Source: JBCCSZ01 sp039199225 (GTDB lineage: Bacteria > Bacteroidota > Bacteroidia > Chitinophagales > Saprospiraceae). From it: a DNA stretch of 51,236 bases. The stretch covers positions 1 through 51,236 of the forward strand of contig JBCCSZ010000007.1 in assembly GCA_039199225.1 (NCBI GenBank). The letters are read 5' to 3'. The number at the start of each line of letters is the position of its first letter. Within the stretch, counting starts at the first letter, position 1. A program made the position numbers and the translations under genes. This document shows, piece by piece, positions 26,212 to 34,354 of this stretch. A model generated the notes under the pieces. That model was given only the letters and a program-made list of their open reading frames with translations, ran no database searches and was not told where the DNA came from.

Positions 26212-28791
26212 TTATTTCCAGGAAAGGCGTAAAACCAGGTTGGGGGTGAACCGCAACATCGAGCGATCTAAGTCGCCAAGCTCGTGTATTTCTTCTTCGT
26301 CATTGTAAAACGTAAAATACTCTCTACTCAGGATGTTGTGCCGATTGTAGAGATTCAATACAGAAAGGCCGATCATTCCTTCCATGCGCTTGGGTTTGGG
26401 ATAAAAGCGGTACAGGACAGAGGCGTCGAGGCGGTGAAAAACAGGGAGCCGATTTGCGTTTGCTCTATCGTAGGCGTATTCGGGAAAAACCTCCATATCC
26501 TCCATGTACAAGTCATCGGCTTGGGTGTAGGCTTTGCCAGAGGCAAATTTCCAGCTCAGAGAAAAATTCCAGTTTTTGCACTTCAGCTGGTGCATGGAAG
26601 TGAGGTTGTGTGGCCGATCGTTCGGAGCGGGAAAAGGATTGTCTTCGTTGTAGATGTCGAAGTTGTAAAAGACGCGCCCATAGGAATAGGAAATCCAACT
26701 TTCGTAGTTTTTCCATTTTTTCTTCAGCAGCAGGTCGATGCCCCAGGCCCTGCCGGTTCCTTCTGCGTCTATGTCCAAACGGAAGCTGTTGATGAATACT
26801 GGTGAAAAGGAGGTCAGTCCGGATAATCGTTTGTAGTAGCCTTCCAATTCTAGTTGAAATGTTCCGGCAGTGTACAGAAAGCCACTGGAATAATGTAGAC
26901 TTTTGGTAATGGGTGCATTGCGATCGCTGCCAGCTAGTATCCACATTTCTTGGTTTAGGCCCAAATCATTTAGCTCGATGGCCTGGCTGATGAACTGGAA
27001 ATAGCGGCCTGCGGAGGTTCTGAATTGCCACTTTTTACTGGGCTGATAGACCAGCGAAAGACGAGGTTCGGAGACCGCTTGGTTTTGCTCTTTGGCCAGG
27101 GTCAACCTGATGCCGGGCTGAATGCGCAAGGTGGAGCCAAGGTGAAAGTTCATCGTAAAATGTCCGGAATAGATATTGGCGTAGCTGTCTATTTTTTCAC
27201 CCTCTTCCCCTACATCGGCCCAATGTTGGCTGACTTGCAAGGCAGAGCGCAGAAATCCAAATTGGAGGTCGAAATTTTTGTGGACGGAAAGCTTATTTTC
27301 CAATCGAAAGGTAAAGTCTCGAATGTTATTTGCTTGGATAAAGTCGTGGGAAAAGACATCCTGGTTGCGTTCATCGAAAAGGAATCGCAAAGTGTTTTTG
27401 ACCTTTGTGTAGCTCATCGAAGCAGAAGTGGAGAAATTCGAATTCCAATTTTTCAGCCACTTGGCACTTCCGCCAAAATTGTCTAAGTCTACTTTGTCTC
27501 TGACTTGGATGTTGTCATTTGAATCGTCGAATCGAAAATTTAGCTGGTCAAAAATTCCGAAGCCACTTAAGGCAAATTGGTTGTTTTTGTCTGGCTTCCA
27601 AAGCCACTTGGCATGTAAGTCGGTAAAGTTGAAATCAACGGCTGCATCCAATCCGTCTTCCTGCTTGATGGCGCCCTGTGCGTCGTCGATTTTGCCATGT
27701 TGAAAGATGCGTTGCGACAGCTTTTTATAAGTCGGACTTTCTATTAGGTCGGTATAAGCTCTTCGCGCAGACAAAACAAGGGCAGCCTTTTTATTGGCAA
27801 GCGGCTGAACCAGCGAGACATCTGCATGGGTGAAATTGATGCCAGCATTGACATTCGTCCGATCTGGAATTGTCTCTACGCTGTGGATGTCGATTACGCT
27901 CGAAACCCGCCCGCCGTACTCCGCGCCAAATCCGTTTCTGTACACCTGCACCCGATCGACGATGTAGGGATTGAAAGCTGAGATCATCCCGAAGAAATGG
28001 CCGCTGTTGTAAATCGGGATGCCATCCCAAAGAATCAGGTTTTGATCTGGTGTTCCGCCCCGGATGTGCAGGCCGGTGGCAGATTCGTCGATGCTTTGAA
28101 CGCCGGGCAGCAATTGGATCATTTGCAAAACATCGGCCTCGGTCAAACCCGGAACTACATTTATCTTATTGGGTCGGAGGATCACATGGTCCAGCTCGTT
28201 TGCCTGTTCAATGCCAGTGGTGATGTAGCCTTTCACAAGAACTTCGGGGAAGGAATGGGCCTGAGATTTTAGGCGAATACTTGGAGCCTCAGCCAGTTGC
28301 TCTACGCTAATCAGCACAGACTCATAGCCCACATAGCTAATGAGCAAGCTATCGAATGCTGTAATTGCATTTTCCCACCGGAAGGAGCCATTCTCATCCG
28401 TGGTTGTACCTTTCAGCGTTTTTTTGGAGAGGATGCTTGCAAATGGAAGTGGATGCCCTTGTTCATCCAAAACAATGCCCTGCAGTGAAACAGCGGTAGC
28501 TTCTTCGAGCGTCAAAACGATGTAGTGCTCTTGGACAATCTCAAAGGAGAGGTCCGTCTTTTCGAGTAGTAGCTCCAATCCTTGTTGAAGGGGAAGTTGC
28601 TTAAAGGAGGCAGTGATTTTTTGATTGTCGACAACATCTTCGGTGTAGGAAAAAACCAAGGGGTGTTGGGTTTGCAACTGTTGGATGACCTCTGTCAATG
28701 GGGCAGCCTGAAAGTCGCCGCTAATGCTCACCTGGGAGAAAAGAAGGAGCGGATGGAGGAAAACGATAACGGCTATCAGGTGTTTCAGCAT
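26212..28791 (-). CDS. TonB-dependent receptor with STN signalling domain (FecA-like layout)
   Basis: 859 residues from ATG 28791 (MLKHLIAVIVFLHPLLLFSQ, a clear signal peptide); the longer frame begins at a TTG and is rejected. Residues ~22-75 are a secretin/TonB short N-terminal (STN) domain (ISGDFQAAPLTEVIQQLQ; ALELLLEKT-type motif seen as GLELLLEKTDLSF), which contacts an anti-sigma factor. A carboxypeptidase-regulatory-like beta-sandwich follows (LQGIVLDEQGHPLPFAS), then the plug at about 210-330 (LHIRGGTPDQNLILWDG; NGFGAEYGGRVSSVID) and the 22-strand outer-membrane barrel, ending in an aromatic-plus-Lys terminus LRLSWK. It imports an unknown ligand across the outer membrane using TonB energy. 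The gene is downstream of FecR and sigma genes, so ligand binding probably signals to them. Confidence 0.9.
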   Translation of the reverse strand: MLKHLIAVIVFLHPLLLFSQVSISGDFQAAPLTEVIQQLQTQHPLVFSYTEDVVDNQKITASFKQLPLQQGLELLLEKTDLSFEIVQEHYIVLTLEEATAVSLQGIVLDEQGHPLPFASILSKKTLKGTTTDENGSFRWENAITAFDSLLISYVGYESVLISVEQLAEAPSIRLKSQAHSFPEVLVKGYITTGIEQANELDHVILRPNKINVVPGLTEADVLQMIQLLPGVQSIDESATGLHIRGGTPDQNLILWDGIPIYNSGHFFGMISAFNPYIVDRVQVYRNGFGAEYGGRVSSVIDIHSVETIPDRTNVNAGINFTHADVSLVQPLANKKAALVLSARRAYTDLIESPTYKKLSQRIFQHGKIDDAQGAIKQEDGLDAAVDFNFTDLHAKWLWKPDKNNQFALSGFGIFDQLNFRFDDSNDNIQVRDKVDLDNFGGSAKWLKNWNSNFSTSASMSYTKVKNTLRFLFDERNQDVFSHDFIQANNIRDFTFRLENKLSVHKNFDLQFGFLRSALQVSQHWADVGEEGEKIDSYANIYSGHFTMNFHLGSTLRIQPGIRLTLAKEQNQAVSEPRLSLVYQPSKKWQFRTSAGRYFQFISQAIELNDLGLNQEMWILAGSDRNAPITKSLHYSSGFLYTAGTFQLELEGYYKRLSGLTSFSPVFINSFRLDIDAEGTGRAWGIDLLLKKKWKNYESWISYSYGRVFYNFDIYNEDNPFPAPNDRPHNLTSMHQLKCKNWNFSLSWKFASGKAYTQADDLYMEDMEVFPEYAYDRANANRLPVFHRLDASVLYRFYPKPKRMEGMIGLSVLNLYNRHNILSREYFTFYNDEEEIHELGDLDRSMLRFTPNLVLRLSWK

Positions 28792-28906
28792 GAATAAATT
28801 ATTTAGAGCTGAATGAATGCCTAGAACAGAACATTCCTGTCTCAAGACATTTTAAAATTTCGATCCCCCTATGTGATGATGCATTTTTTTTTAAAATTAT
28901 GGACCT

Positions 28907-29833
28907 TTACTTGGACAGTACAACCTTATTGCCATTTATGCTGTATCGATATCCTGCAGATGAAAATACAATCTGTAGGGCTGCTTCGAGGTCATTTATT
29001 GGAAATCCACCCGTGTAAGCCGGATATTCCAGCAGTTCAGAGGGGTATTCGATTTCGATGTCGAATTGCCTTTTGAACTCTTCGATTACCTCAATGAAGG
29101 CTGCTTGTACAAACTTTGCTTCGCCCTGCGCCCAACCTGGTTGGAGGCTGCTCCGTTCTGCGGTACTTTTCTGGACAATCTGTTGGTCTTTGGCCACCAC
29201 CCGGTCGCCCGGCTGAATGAGTTCCATTGCTTGGAATCCATCAAAACTCAAGCCGACTTTCCCGGTGAAGCAAGCTACTTCGATTTTATTTTCCCTGGAA
29301 CGCACATTGAAGCTGGTACCCAACACCCTGACCTCTCCATTGGGGGTTTTTACAGTAAACTCCGCTCCTGGGATGACCTCAAAGAACACCTCGCCTTGTA
29401 AATCTATTGTTCTCCTTTGTTCGTAAGTTTTGCGATTGAAACGGATGTCAGAACCGGCATTCAGTAGGGCTTTTGATCCGTCGGGAAGCACCACGGATGT
29501 CTGTTGGGCATAGGCTGCTGAATGGGTTTCCCAGTCGTTGGACGGGAAAAAGGCAAAGTAGCCTACGAGGCAGACAATAGCTGCGGCTGCGGCATATTTC
29601 CACCAGGTATTCAGCCTTCTGGTCTTTGCTGTCCGCTGGTCCATTTTCTGGTGCAATGCCTCCCAGCCAGCCTCCTTATCTCTCTTGGGCATTTCCAGTT
29701 CGTCGGTGGCGTCCACAATTTTCTTGTAGGTCTGAAAGTCCTCATACGATTCAAATTCAGCCAACTCCTCTTCTGTCAGTTGTCCGTTCAGCCACCTGGC
29801 CAAAAAGGTGTCATCCATCGGATTTTTCTTCAT
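28907..29833 (-). CDS. FecR-family anti-sigma factor
   Basis: A 308-residue protein. The N-terminal cytoplasmic part (residues 1-75) carries DDTFLARWLNGQLTEEELAE and would bind the sigma factor. One TM helix lies at about 77-99 (YAAAAAIVCLVGYFAFF). The periplasmic FecR domain follows (VVLPDGSKALLNAGSDIRF; GEVFFEVIPGAEFTVKTPNG; VRVLGTSFNVRS). The C-terminal ~70 residues are DUF4974 (FKRQFDIEIEYPSEL ... GGFPINDLEAALQIVF), an STN-like domain thought to meet the receptor. It sits between the sigma gene (80 bp upstream) and the TonB receptor (115 bp downstream), the standard Bacteroidota arrangement. Confidence 0.92.
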   Translation of the reverse strand: MKKNPMDDTFLARWLNGQLTEEELAEFESYEDFQTYKKIVDATDELEMPKRDKEAGWEALHQKMDQRTAKTRRLNTWWKYAAAAAIVCLVGYFAFFPSNDWETHSAAYAQQTSVVLPDGSKALLNAGSDIRFNRKTYEQRRTIDLQGEVFFEVIPGAEFTVKTPNGEVRVLGTSFNVRSRENKIEVACFTGKVGLSFDGFQAMELIQPGDRVVAKDQQIVQKSTAERSSLQPGWAQGEAKFVQAAFIEVIEEFKRQFDIEIEYPSELLEYPAYTGGFPINDLEAALQIVFSSAGYRYSINGNKVVLSK

Positions 29834-29913
29834 GATACATTAACATTGTTTGTCCCTGTTGTAGATCGTCCGTCATCTTTATAACTGCTAAGCCCTTAAA
29901 AACCCTACCTTTT

Positions 29914-30423
29914 TCAGACCTTGCCAATCTTTTCTCTCATCCACAAAAGGGCCTTGTGCATCCTTTTTTCTACGGCTTTTTGGGAAATATCCAGTGCTTG
30001 GGCAATTTCTTTGTACTTCATCTTGTCGATCCTGCTCATCAGAAAGACAACCCTCTGAGGTTCGGGCAATTCGCTGATGACGCTTTCCAGCTTTTGCTTA
30101 AATTCTTGTTCTTCTAGCAGAAATTCTGGTGTTTCATTTGTCGTCTGCTTCTGTTTGCGGCTAAAAAACTTAAGCTTTACCTTTTGGTGCTTGAATTTGT
30201 CCAACATCAAATTATTGGAGACGGCAAACAGGAAGCTTTTGGCTTTTTCAAAGGGGACGTCGGCGCATTTTTTCCAAAGTTGCAAGTAGGATTCCTGAAC
30301 AGCATCTTCTGCAAAACCCGAATCTCCCGTTTTGTAATAGAGGAAATTGCGAATGACATCCGAATGTCTTTCGTACAACTTGCGAAAAGAGGATTGCTGG
30401 CAGGTCGAGTCTTTGTTATCCAT
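29914..30423 (-). CDS. ECF RNA polymerase sigma factor (FecI-like)
   Basis: A 169-residue protein. Region 2 covers about residues 12-80 (FRKLYERHSDVIRNFLYYKTG; FAEDAVQESYLQLWKK; FLFAVSNNLMLDKFKHQK), and region 4 about 110-165 (ISELPEPQRVVFLMSRIDKM; YKEIAQALDISQKAVEKRMH). It fits the Bacteroidota sigma-70 family 1 that pairs with FecR/DUF4974 proteins. It probably directs transcription of the receptor gene and perhaps of the DUF1800-DUF1501-discoidin block that follows on the same strand. I did not find a clear standard promoter in front of it. Confidence 0.92.
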   Translation of the reverse strand: MDNKDSTCQQSSFRKLYERHSDVIRNFLYYKTGDSGFAEDAVQESYLQLWKKCADVPFEKAKSFLFAVSNNLMLDKFKHQKVKLKFFSRKQKQTTNETPEFLLEEQEFKQKLESVISELPEPQRVVFLMSRIDKMKYKEIAQALDISQKAVEKRMHKALLWMREKIGKV

Positions 30424-30535
30424 TGAGCCAGGAAAATAGATGTTTTTTTCTAATATTTCAAAGCCAATCCTAATTCCACGTATCTACCAGTTGAGCATAT
30501 GCAGCTTTCTTGATGGCGATGGCACATAGGTTTGG

Positions 30536-31876
30536 CTACTCGGTATTGGAAGTGCTACCTGCTTGAAAAATGTAATCGCGCAAATCCTCTGCTATGGCCA
30601 ATTCTAGCTTTTTGTAGACTGTTTCGTAGCCCTCATCATTGTTTACGAAAGGGTTAATGATTACCCCCATTCGGTCCAGCCGCTCGATGTTGCCGGAAAT
30701 GGCCCCTTTTTCATGGAACAGCATCACCTTTTTGCAGTTGGCCATGGCCCATCCCAGCTGCACCAAGCAAAGCGAGCCCTTGTCCGTGGCCGTGTAGACC
30801 AAAACGAAAAAACGGGCCTTTTTCAATATCTCAAAGCTGGGAGGTGGAGTGATCCGCTGTCGCAAGGAGTCGTATTTTTTATTGACATACTCGATGTCGC
30901 ACTTGTTGGAAAAGGTCTCGTCCAATTTTTGCTTCAAAGCTTTCATCCTGGCTTCATTGGTAAGAAAGACTTCATCCTTGATCGAAGAGTTGGGGAAAGA
31001 CAAGTACACCTTTGGTCGGAGCGTTTCAATAAACCTCAGTTCAGGTTTTTCTTTGGCGTTTTCTTTTATGTACCTGTCCAATAAGTCTTGGGAATGGATG
31101 TAATTCGGGATGGTTTGATAGCTGTACTTTTTTACAGATAGATAGGCTCTGATGGTATCGGGTACAGCTTCGAATGCTTCCCTATTTTGTGTGAAGGATA
31201 AAATTTGGGGCTCGAATGAAGGAGTTGTCGGGATAGGGGTCATCGCCACGGTGCCTTGTACAATGTGGTTGTTTTCGTAAGTTAGGTAAGCACCTAGAAA
31301 GATGCCATCCTCGTTCAAGTCCGAGCAGTATGCCTTGAGGTGTAGTTGGCGGTTTTGAACTGCGGCATTTAACTCCAGGGTCAACACCCTGGATTCTGAT
31401 AGGTGGTATTTTCCGTTGTAATTTTTGCGGATTCCATCTGGAACATTAAGGAGTTCGGCGGTCTCGTTGCTGAAGAGTTCGACTACTGCGCGTCCCAATT
31501 TTGGTTCGCTGGGTTCATGCTCCAAGTAGAAAAAATAGAGGTACAGTCTTTTGACCAAAGTGACTTCTGCTGCCTTTTCTTTGGAGTGTAAGAAATCTGC
31601 GACCTTTGCTTCCAGAAATTTTATATTTCTGATGTGTTTATTGAGTTTATCTTCATTCTTGCCCGAGAGTTTTTTCTCTCTTTTCGCAAGCAATCGGAGT
31701 TCTTGAAGTTTTTCTATCCAGTTTTGTAAGGTCGATTTTCCGATGCCGGGTTTACCAGGTTTTTTGGGTCCTACGAAATCTCTGAATTCATTCGGTCCAC
31801 CCTCATTTTTTATATTTATTTTGCATTTCTCTATTCGATCGATTAGATCGGTGATCTCTTTGACTAGTTGCTCCAT
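30536..31876 (-). CDS. Protein with C-terminal TIR/nucleoside-deoxyribosyltransferase-like domain, possible immune effector
   Basis: A 446-residue soluble protein with no signal peptide. Residues 1-100 are helical and charged (STLQNWIEKLQELR). Residues ~105-215 are beta-rich (KRLYLYFFYLEHEPSEPKLG; RVLTLELNAAVQNRQLHLKA; GIFLGAYLTYENNHIVQGTV) and resemble a ligand- or partner-binding domain. Residues 287-430 follow a flavodoxin-like order: strand KVYLSFP, helix, strand DIEYVNKKY, helix, strand RFFVLVYT, then GSLCLVQLGWAMANCKKVML. That last block matches the S/G-x-x-x-x-E-L-G-x-A signature of nucleoside 2-deoxyribosyltransferase-like and related TIR-like domains, except that Gln373 stands where Glu is usual. 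Such domains cleave N-glycosidic bonds (NAD or nucleosides) in several anti-phage systems. The gene stands alone; its role as an effector is inference. Confidence 0.55.
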   Translation of the reverse strand: MEQLVKEITDLIDRIEKCKINIKNEGGPNEFRDFVGPKKPGKPGIGKSTLQNWIEKLQELRLLAKREKKLSGKNEDKLNKHIRNIKFLEAKVADFLHSKEKAAEVTLVKRLYLYFFYLEHEPSEPKLGRAVVELFSNETAELLNVPDGIRKNYNGKYHLSESRVLTLELNAAVQNRQLHLKAYCSDLNEDGIFLGAYLTYENNHIVQGTVAMTPIPTTPSFEPQILSFTQNREAFEAVPDTIRAYLSVKKYSYQTIPNYIHSQDLLDRYIKENAKEKPELRFIETLRPKVYLSFPNSSIKDEVFLTNEARMKALKQKLDETFSNKCDIEYVNKKYDSLRQRITPPPSFEILKKARFFVLVYTATDKGSLCLVQLGWAMANCKKVMLFHEKGAISGNIERLDRMGVIINPFVNNDEGYETVYKKLELAIAEDLRDYIFQAGSTSNTE

Positions 31877-32705
31877 TAAGTATTTTTTGGATTTTATTGA
31901 CTCCAGTTATTTCCAACAATATAATAAAATCCAATTGGAACCCAAATTTTCTAAAATTGGATAAATGTAACTTACTAAAAAACAGTATTTTACGTATTTG
32001 GTATTCATTTTTTTGTAACTTTGTGTAGAGTTCTATTTGTTCAATTTTGTATTGATCATCAGAACACAATGAAGCTATACGACTGCGATTTACTGTTGGA
32101 GAATACTAAATTTTAAAAATCACCTCCGTTCAGCAATCAGTAGTCAGACCACAACAAAACCTATTTGTAAAAGCCCACACGCTGCGTAAAAATTTGAGAA
32201 AACGCTTCCCGGCATCGAATGACCCATTCGTGTCGCTAGGATATCATTATCTGCACTTCGAGTTAAAAGCTTTCTGTCAAACTATTTTCCTGTCTGATCG
32301 AATGGGAATGACAAGCTGAGCAAGTTCTAATGATATTGGATAAACCGATAACACCCATATAATGAGAAAAAATCTACTGCACTTACCGACTCTTTTTTCT
32401 ATTACCCAAACCTACTTGTGCATTTCTTTCTTGGTGCATTCGTCTAGCGCACGCTAAGCAGTGCCACAGCCATCAAGGCATCGTCGGTGCATCTCTAAAT
32501 TCCAAGAAAGAAGTGGTCTTTGTCAAAGAACGCTTCCTCCACGAGTAGTGACATCCTAAGGGTATAGATTCCTAGTTTACCATTTTTTCAGAGGCTCTCT
32601 CGTAGAGCCTCATTTTCGGTTTTTTGAACGACACGATCTTGTAAAGTAAGGACTACCGCTGATTGCACTTTATCCCTTGACCAAAACTCTACAAACACCG
32701 CTCTC
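31877..32705 (+). other. Non-coding or decayed region between divergent genes
   Basis: No complete gene is supported in these 830 bp. A plus-strand TAACTTTG at 32016-32023 fits the -7 element (its TTG at 31998-32000 is only 15 bases away). It is followed by ATG 32069 with a 15-codon frame ending at 32116, and then by an open stretch in another frame at 32110-32319 with a plausible residue mix (VKAHTLRKNLRKRFPASNDP). This could be a frameshifted small gene or chance. Further right there is only a 31-codon frame at 32361, and nothing else recognisable. Confidence 0.4.
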
Positions 32706-33668
32706 ATGAAAAACTCAAAATTACACCCAACATGCTTATACCTATTTTTCGGGTTATTACTTTTTACAGCTTGCAACAATGACTACAAGCAGGCATTCAC
32801 GCCACCTTCGCAGTTGGTAAAATTGGATGACGAAGGTTACTACAATGCAACTGAAAACCCCATACAACTAGACAAAATGGATGTTGAAGTTTCCATCGAC
32901 CATCAAGTGCGCAATGCCACAAGGAAGGACAGCGAAACAGATTTGGATGATATGAGGAACACTGATACGATTGGCCAGGAGGTCCGTCCGTATCCATTGG
33001 CGCCCGGTTGCTCGAGCCTCGATTGTACAACAGCTTTTTTGAGAGAATTTGTACTAAACAATGTTCAATTTCCCAGGATGGCTGCTGAAAATGAGTTTAT
33101 TGGGACCTTCAACATTAAGATTAGGGTGCTGAAAGACGGTTGTATTGCACCGGATTTTGAGATCAGAGAAAACGAGAATACACCACGGATATTACACAAC
33201 GAAATTGATCGGATTTGCCAACTCTTGGTCACATACACCAGTGGAAAGTGGTCGCCCATGATTTCTACTTATAATCCACAGACCAAGGAGCCGATTTACA
33301 ATCCCAGAGAATTGAGCTTTCGCATCACCTTCAAAAACAGGGATGTGTCTGCCTACTTTGAGGGCCTGGGTAATCGGTTGGTAATCGACAAGCCAGTGAT
33401 CGATAGAAGTACCGTTGGAAAATTCAATGGCGAGATAAGAATTAAAATTACCATAGACAATGCCGGTAAAGTGAAAGAGGGGGACATAAAGATCAAATTC
33501 AAGGATTTCTATGCCCTGGATGATGGCTACAGTCCTGTGATGTCCCGCAGCCGGATGATAAAGAATCTGAAAAAGGCCGTCACCCAATTTCAATTTATTG
33601 AGGGGATAGAACAGCAAGTAACCATCATTTATTACCCTAGCTTTAACTATAAAATGAGAATCCTGTAG
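32706..33668 (+). CDS. Lipoprotein with two TonB-C-terminal-like domains
   Basis: A 320-residue protein. The signal peptide ends in the lipobox LLFTAC (Cys at about 23). A charged linker of some 75 residues follows. Residues ~103-215 resemble a TonB C-terminal domain: NVQFPRMAAENEFIGTFNIK (compare P-x-x-A-x-x-x-x-x-x-G in TonB), then IRVLKDGCIAPDFEIRE and SGKWSPMIS. A second, weaker copy at about 232-315 has GEIRIKITIDNAGKVKEGD and a KNLKKAVTQFQFIEG helix before the last strands. Unlike TonB, it is anchored by a lipid rather than an inner-membrane helix and has no proline-rich spanner, so it is unlikely to be an energy transducer. The function is unknown; peptidoglycan or protein binding is possible. 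Confidence 0.7.
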   Translation: MKNSKLHPTCLYLFFGLLLFTACNNDYKQAFTPPSQLVKLDDEGYYNATENPIQLDKMDVEVSIDHQVRNATRKDSETDLDDMRNTDTIGQEVRPYPLAPGCSSLDCTTAFLREFVLNNVQFPRMAAENEFIGTFNIKIRVLKDGCIAPDFEIRENENTPRILHNEIDRICQLLVTYTSGKWSPMISTYNPQTKEPIYNPRELSFRITFKNRDVSAYFEGLGNRLVIDKPVIDRSTVGKFNGEIRIKITIDNAGKVKEGDIKIKFKDFYALDDGYSPVMSRSRMIKNLKKAVTQFQFIEGIEQQVTIIYYPSFNYKMRIL

Positions 33669-33699
33669 GGCATCAGCTGCAGTCTTCCTTGTTAAACTG

Positions 33700-33707
33700 T
33701 ACATTTG
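33700..33707 (+). promoter_or_regulatory. Candidate -7 element for the acetyltransferase gene
   Basis: TACATTTG fits TANNTTTG exactly and lies 23 bases before the ATG at 33730. No clear TTG is at the right distance upstream (CTG instead), so the promoter call is weak. Confidence 0.35.
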
Positions 33708-33729
33708 TTGGGCTACAAATGCTTCGCAA

Positions 33730-34293
33730 ATGAATATTTATCTCCGCCAACTTGAGCTGGATGACCTGGATGCCTATCTATCAGCGCAGCTGCCCCACAG
33801 AGCTTACCATCGCATGAACGGGCCGTATTTCCCTAAAGCAAGCCAAGCTGAATTAAAAGAGCAAATGGCTTGCTTTCGGGAGATGCTATCCAGCGGAAAA
33901 GACCCTTTGCCACATAAAAAGATCATTGCCAGCAGAACCTCTGACGTACTCATCGGAGAGGTTAACTGGTATTGGAAGTCCAAAGAAACCAATTGGTTAG
34001 AAATTGGAATTGTCATTTTTGATGAAAACTTCTGGGGCAAAGGCATTGGCTGCATTGCACTAAAACAGTGGATTGATCACCTTTTTACGGAAAAACCTGC
34101 ACTGGTTCGCATCGGTTTGACTACTTGGTCGGGAAATACGGCCATGATGCGGCTGGCCGAAAAGCTGCAAATGCGCAAGGAAGCTCAATATCGCAAGGCT
34201 CGAATCGTCGATGGACAATACCATGATTCTGTCAGTTATGGTATATTAAAAGAAGAATGGGAGGCAATATCATCAAGTCTAAAAGGAAATTAG
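33730..34293 (+). CDS. GNAT-family N-acetyltransferase
   Basis: A 187-residue cytosolic protein of the RimJ/RimL-like GNAT type. N-terminal IYLRQLELDDLDAYL is the usual first strand and helix. The middle strand WLEIGIVIFDENFWGKGIG includes the acetyl-CoA-binding turn (GKGIGCIA in place of Q/R-x-x-G-x-G/A), followed by a helix ALKQWIDHLF. The C-terminal half has RIGLTTWSGNTAMMRLAEKL, the N-x-x-A-x-x-x-x-x-K motif typical of this group, and ends with SVSYGILKEEW. The substrate cannot be told; relatives acetylate amino groups of ribosomal proteins, antibiotics or small amines. It lies between the TonB-C lipoprotein and a TetR regulator in the same direction with gaps of about 60 bp. Confidence 0.85.
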   Translation: MNIYLRQLELDDLDAYLSAQLPHRAYHRMNGPYFPKASQAELKEQMACFREMLSSGKDPLPHKKIIASRTSDVLIGEVNWYWKSKETNWLEIGIVIFDENFWGKGIGCIALKQWIDHLFTEKPALVRIGLTTWSGNTAMMRLAEKLQMRKEAQYRKARIVDGQYHDSVSYGILKEEWEAISSSLKGN

Positions 34294-34312
34294 TAGAAAA
34301 CAGTGATAAAAC

Positions 34313-34344
34313 TTGCAATTTCAATAGTATTGCTATTATATTTA
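34313..34344 (+). promoter_or_regulatory. Candidate promoter with inverted repeat before the TetR gene
   Basis: TTG at 34313-34315, 21 bases, then TATATTTA at 34337-34344 (one mismatch from TANNTTTG), 11 bases before ATG 34355. GCAAT / ATTGC (34315-34319 and 34329-34333) forms an inverted repeat between the two elements, which could be an autoregulatory operator. Confidence 0.35.
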
Positions 34345-34354
34345 CACGAAATAG

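Noticed and set aside
31729..31756. GKPGIGKST near residue 41 of the TIR/NDT-like protein reads as a Walker A P-loop
   Set aside because: It is not preceded by a hydrophobic beta-strand, and no Walker B or other NTPase motif follows; the segment is basic and proline-rich and probably a linker.
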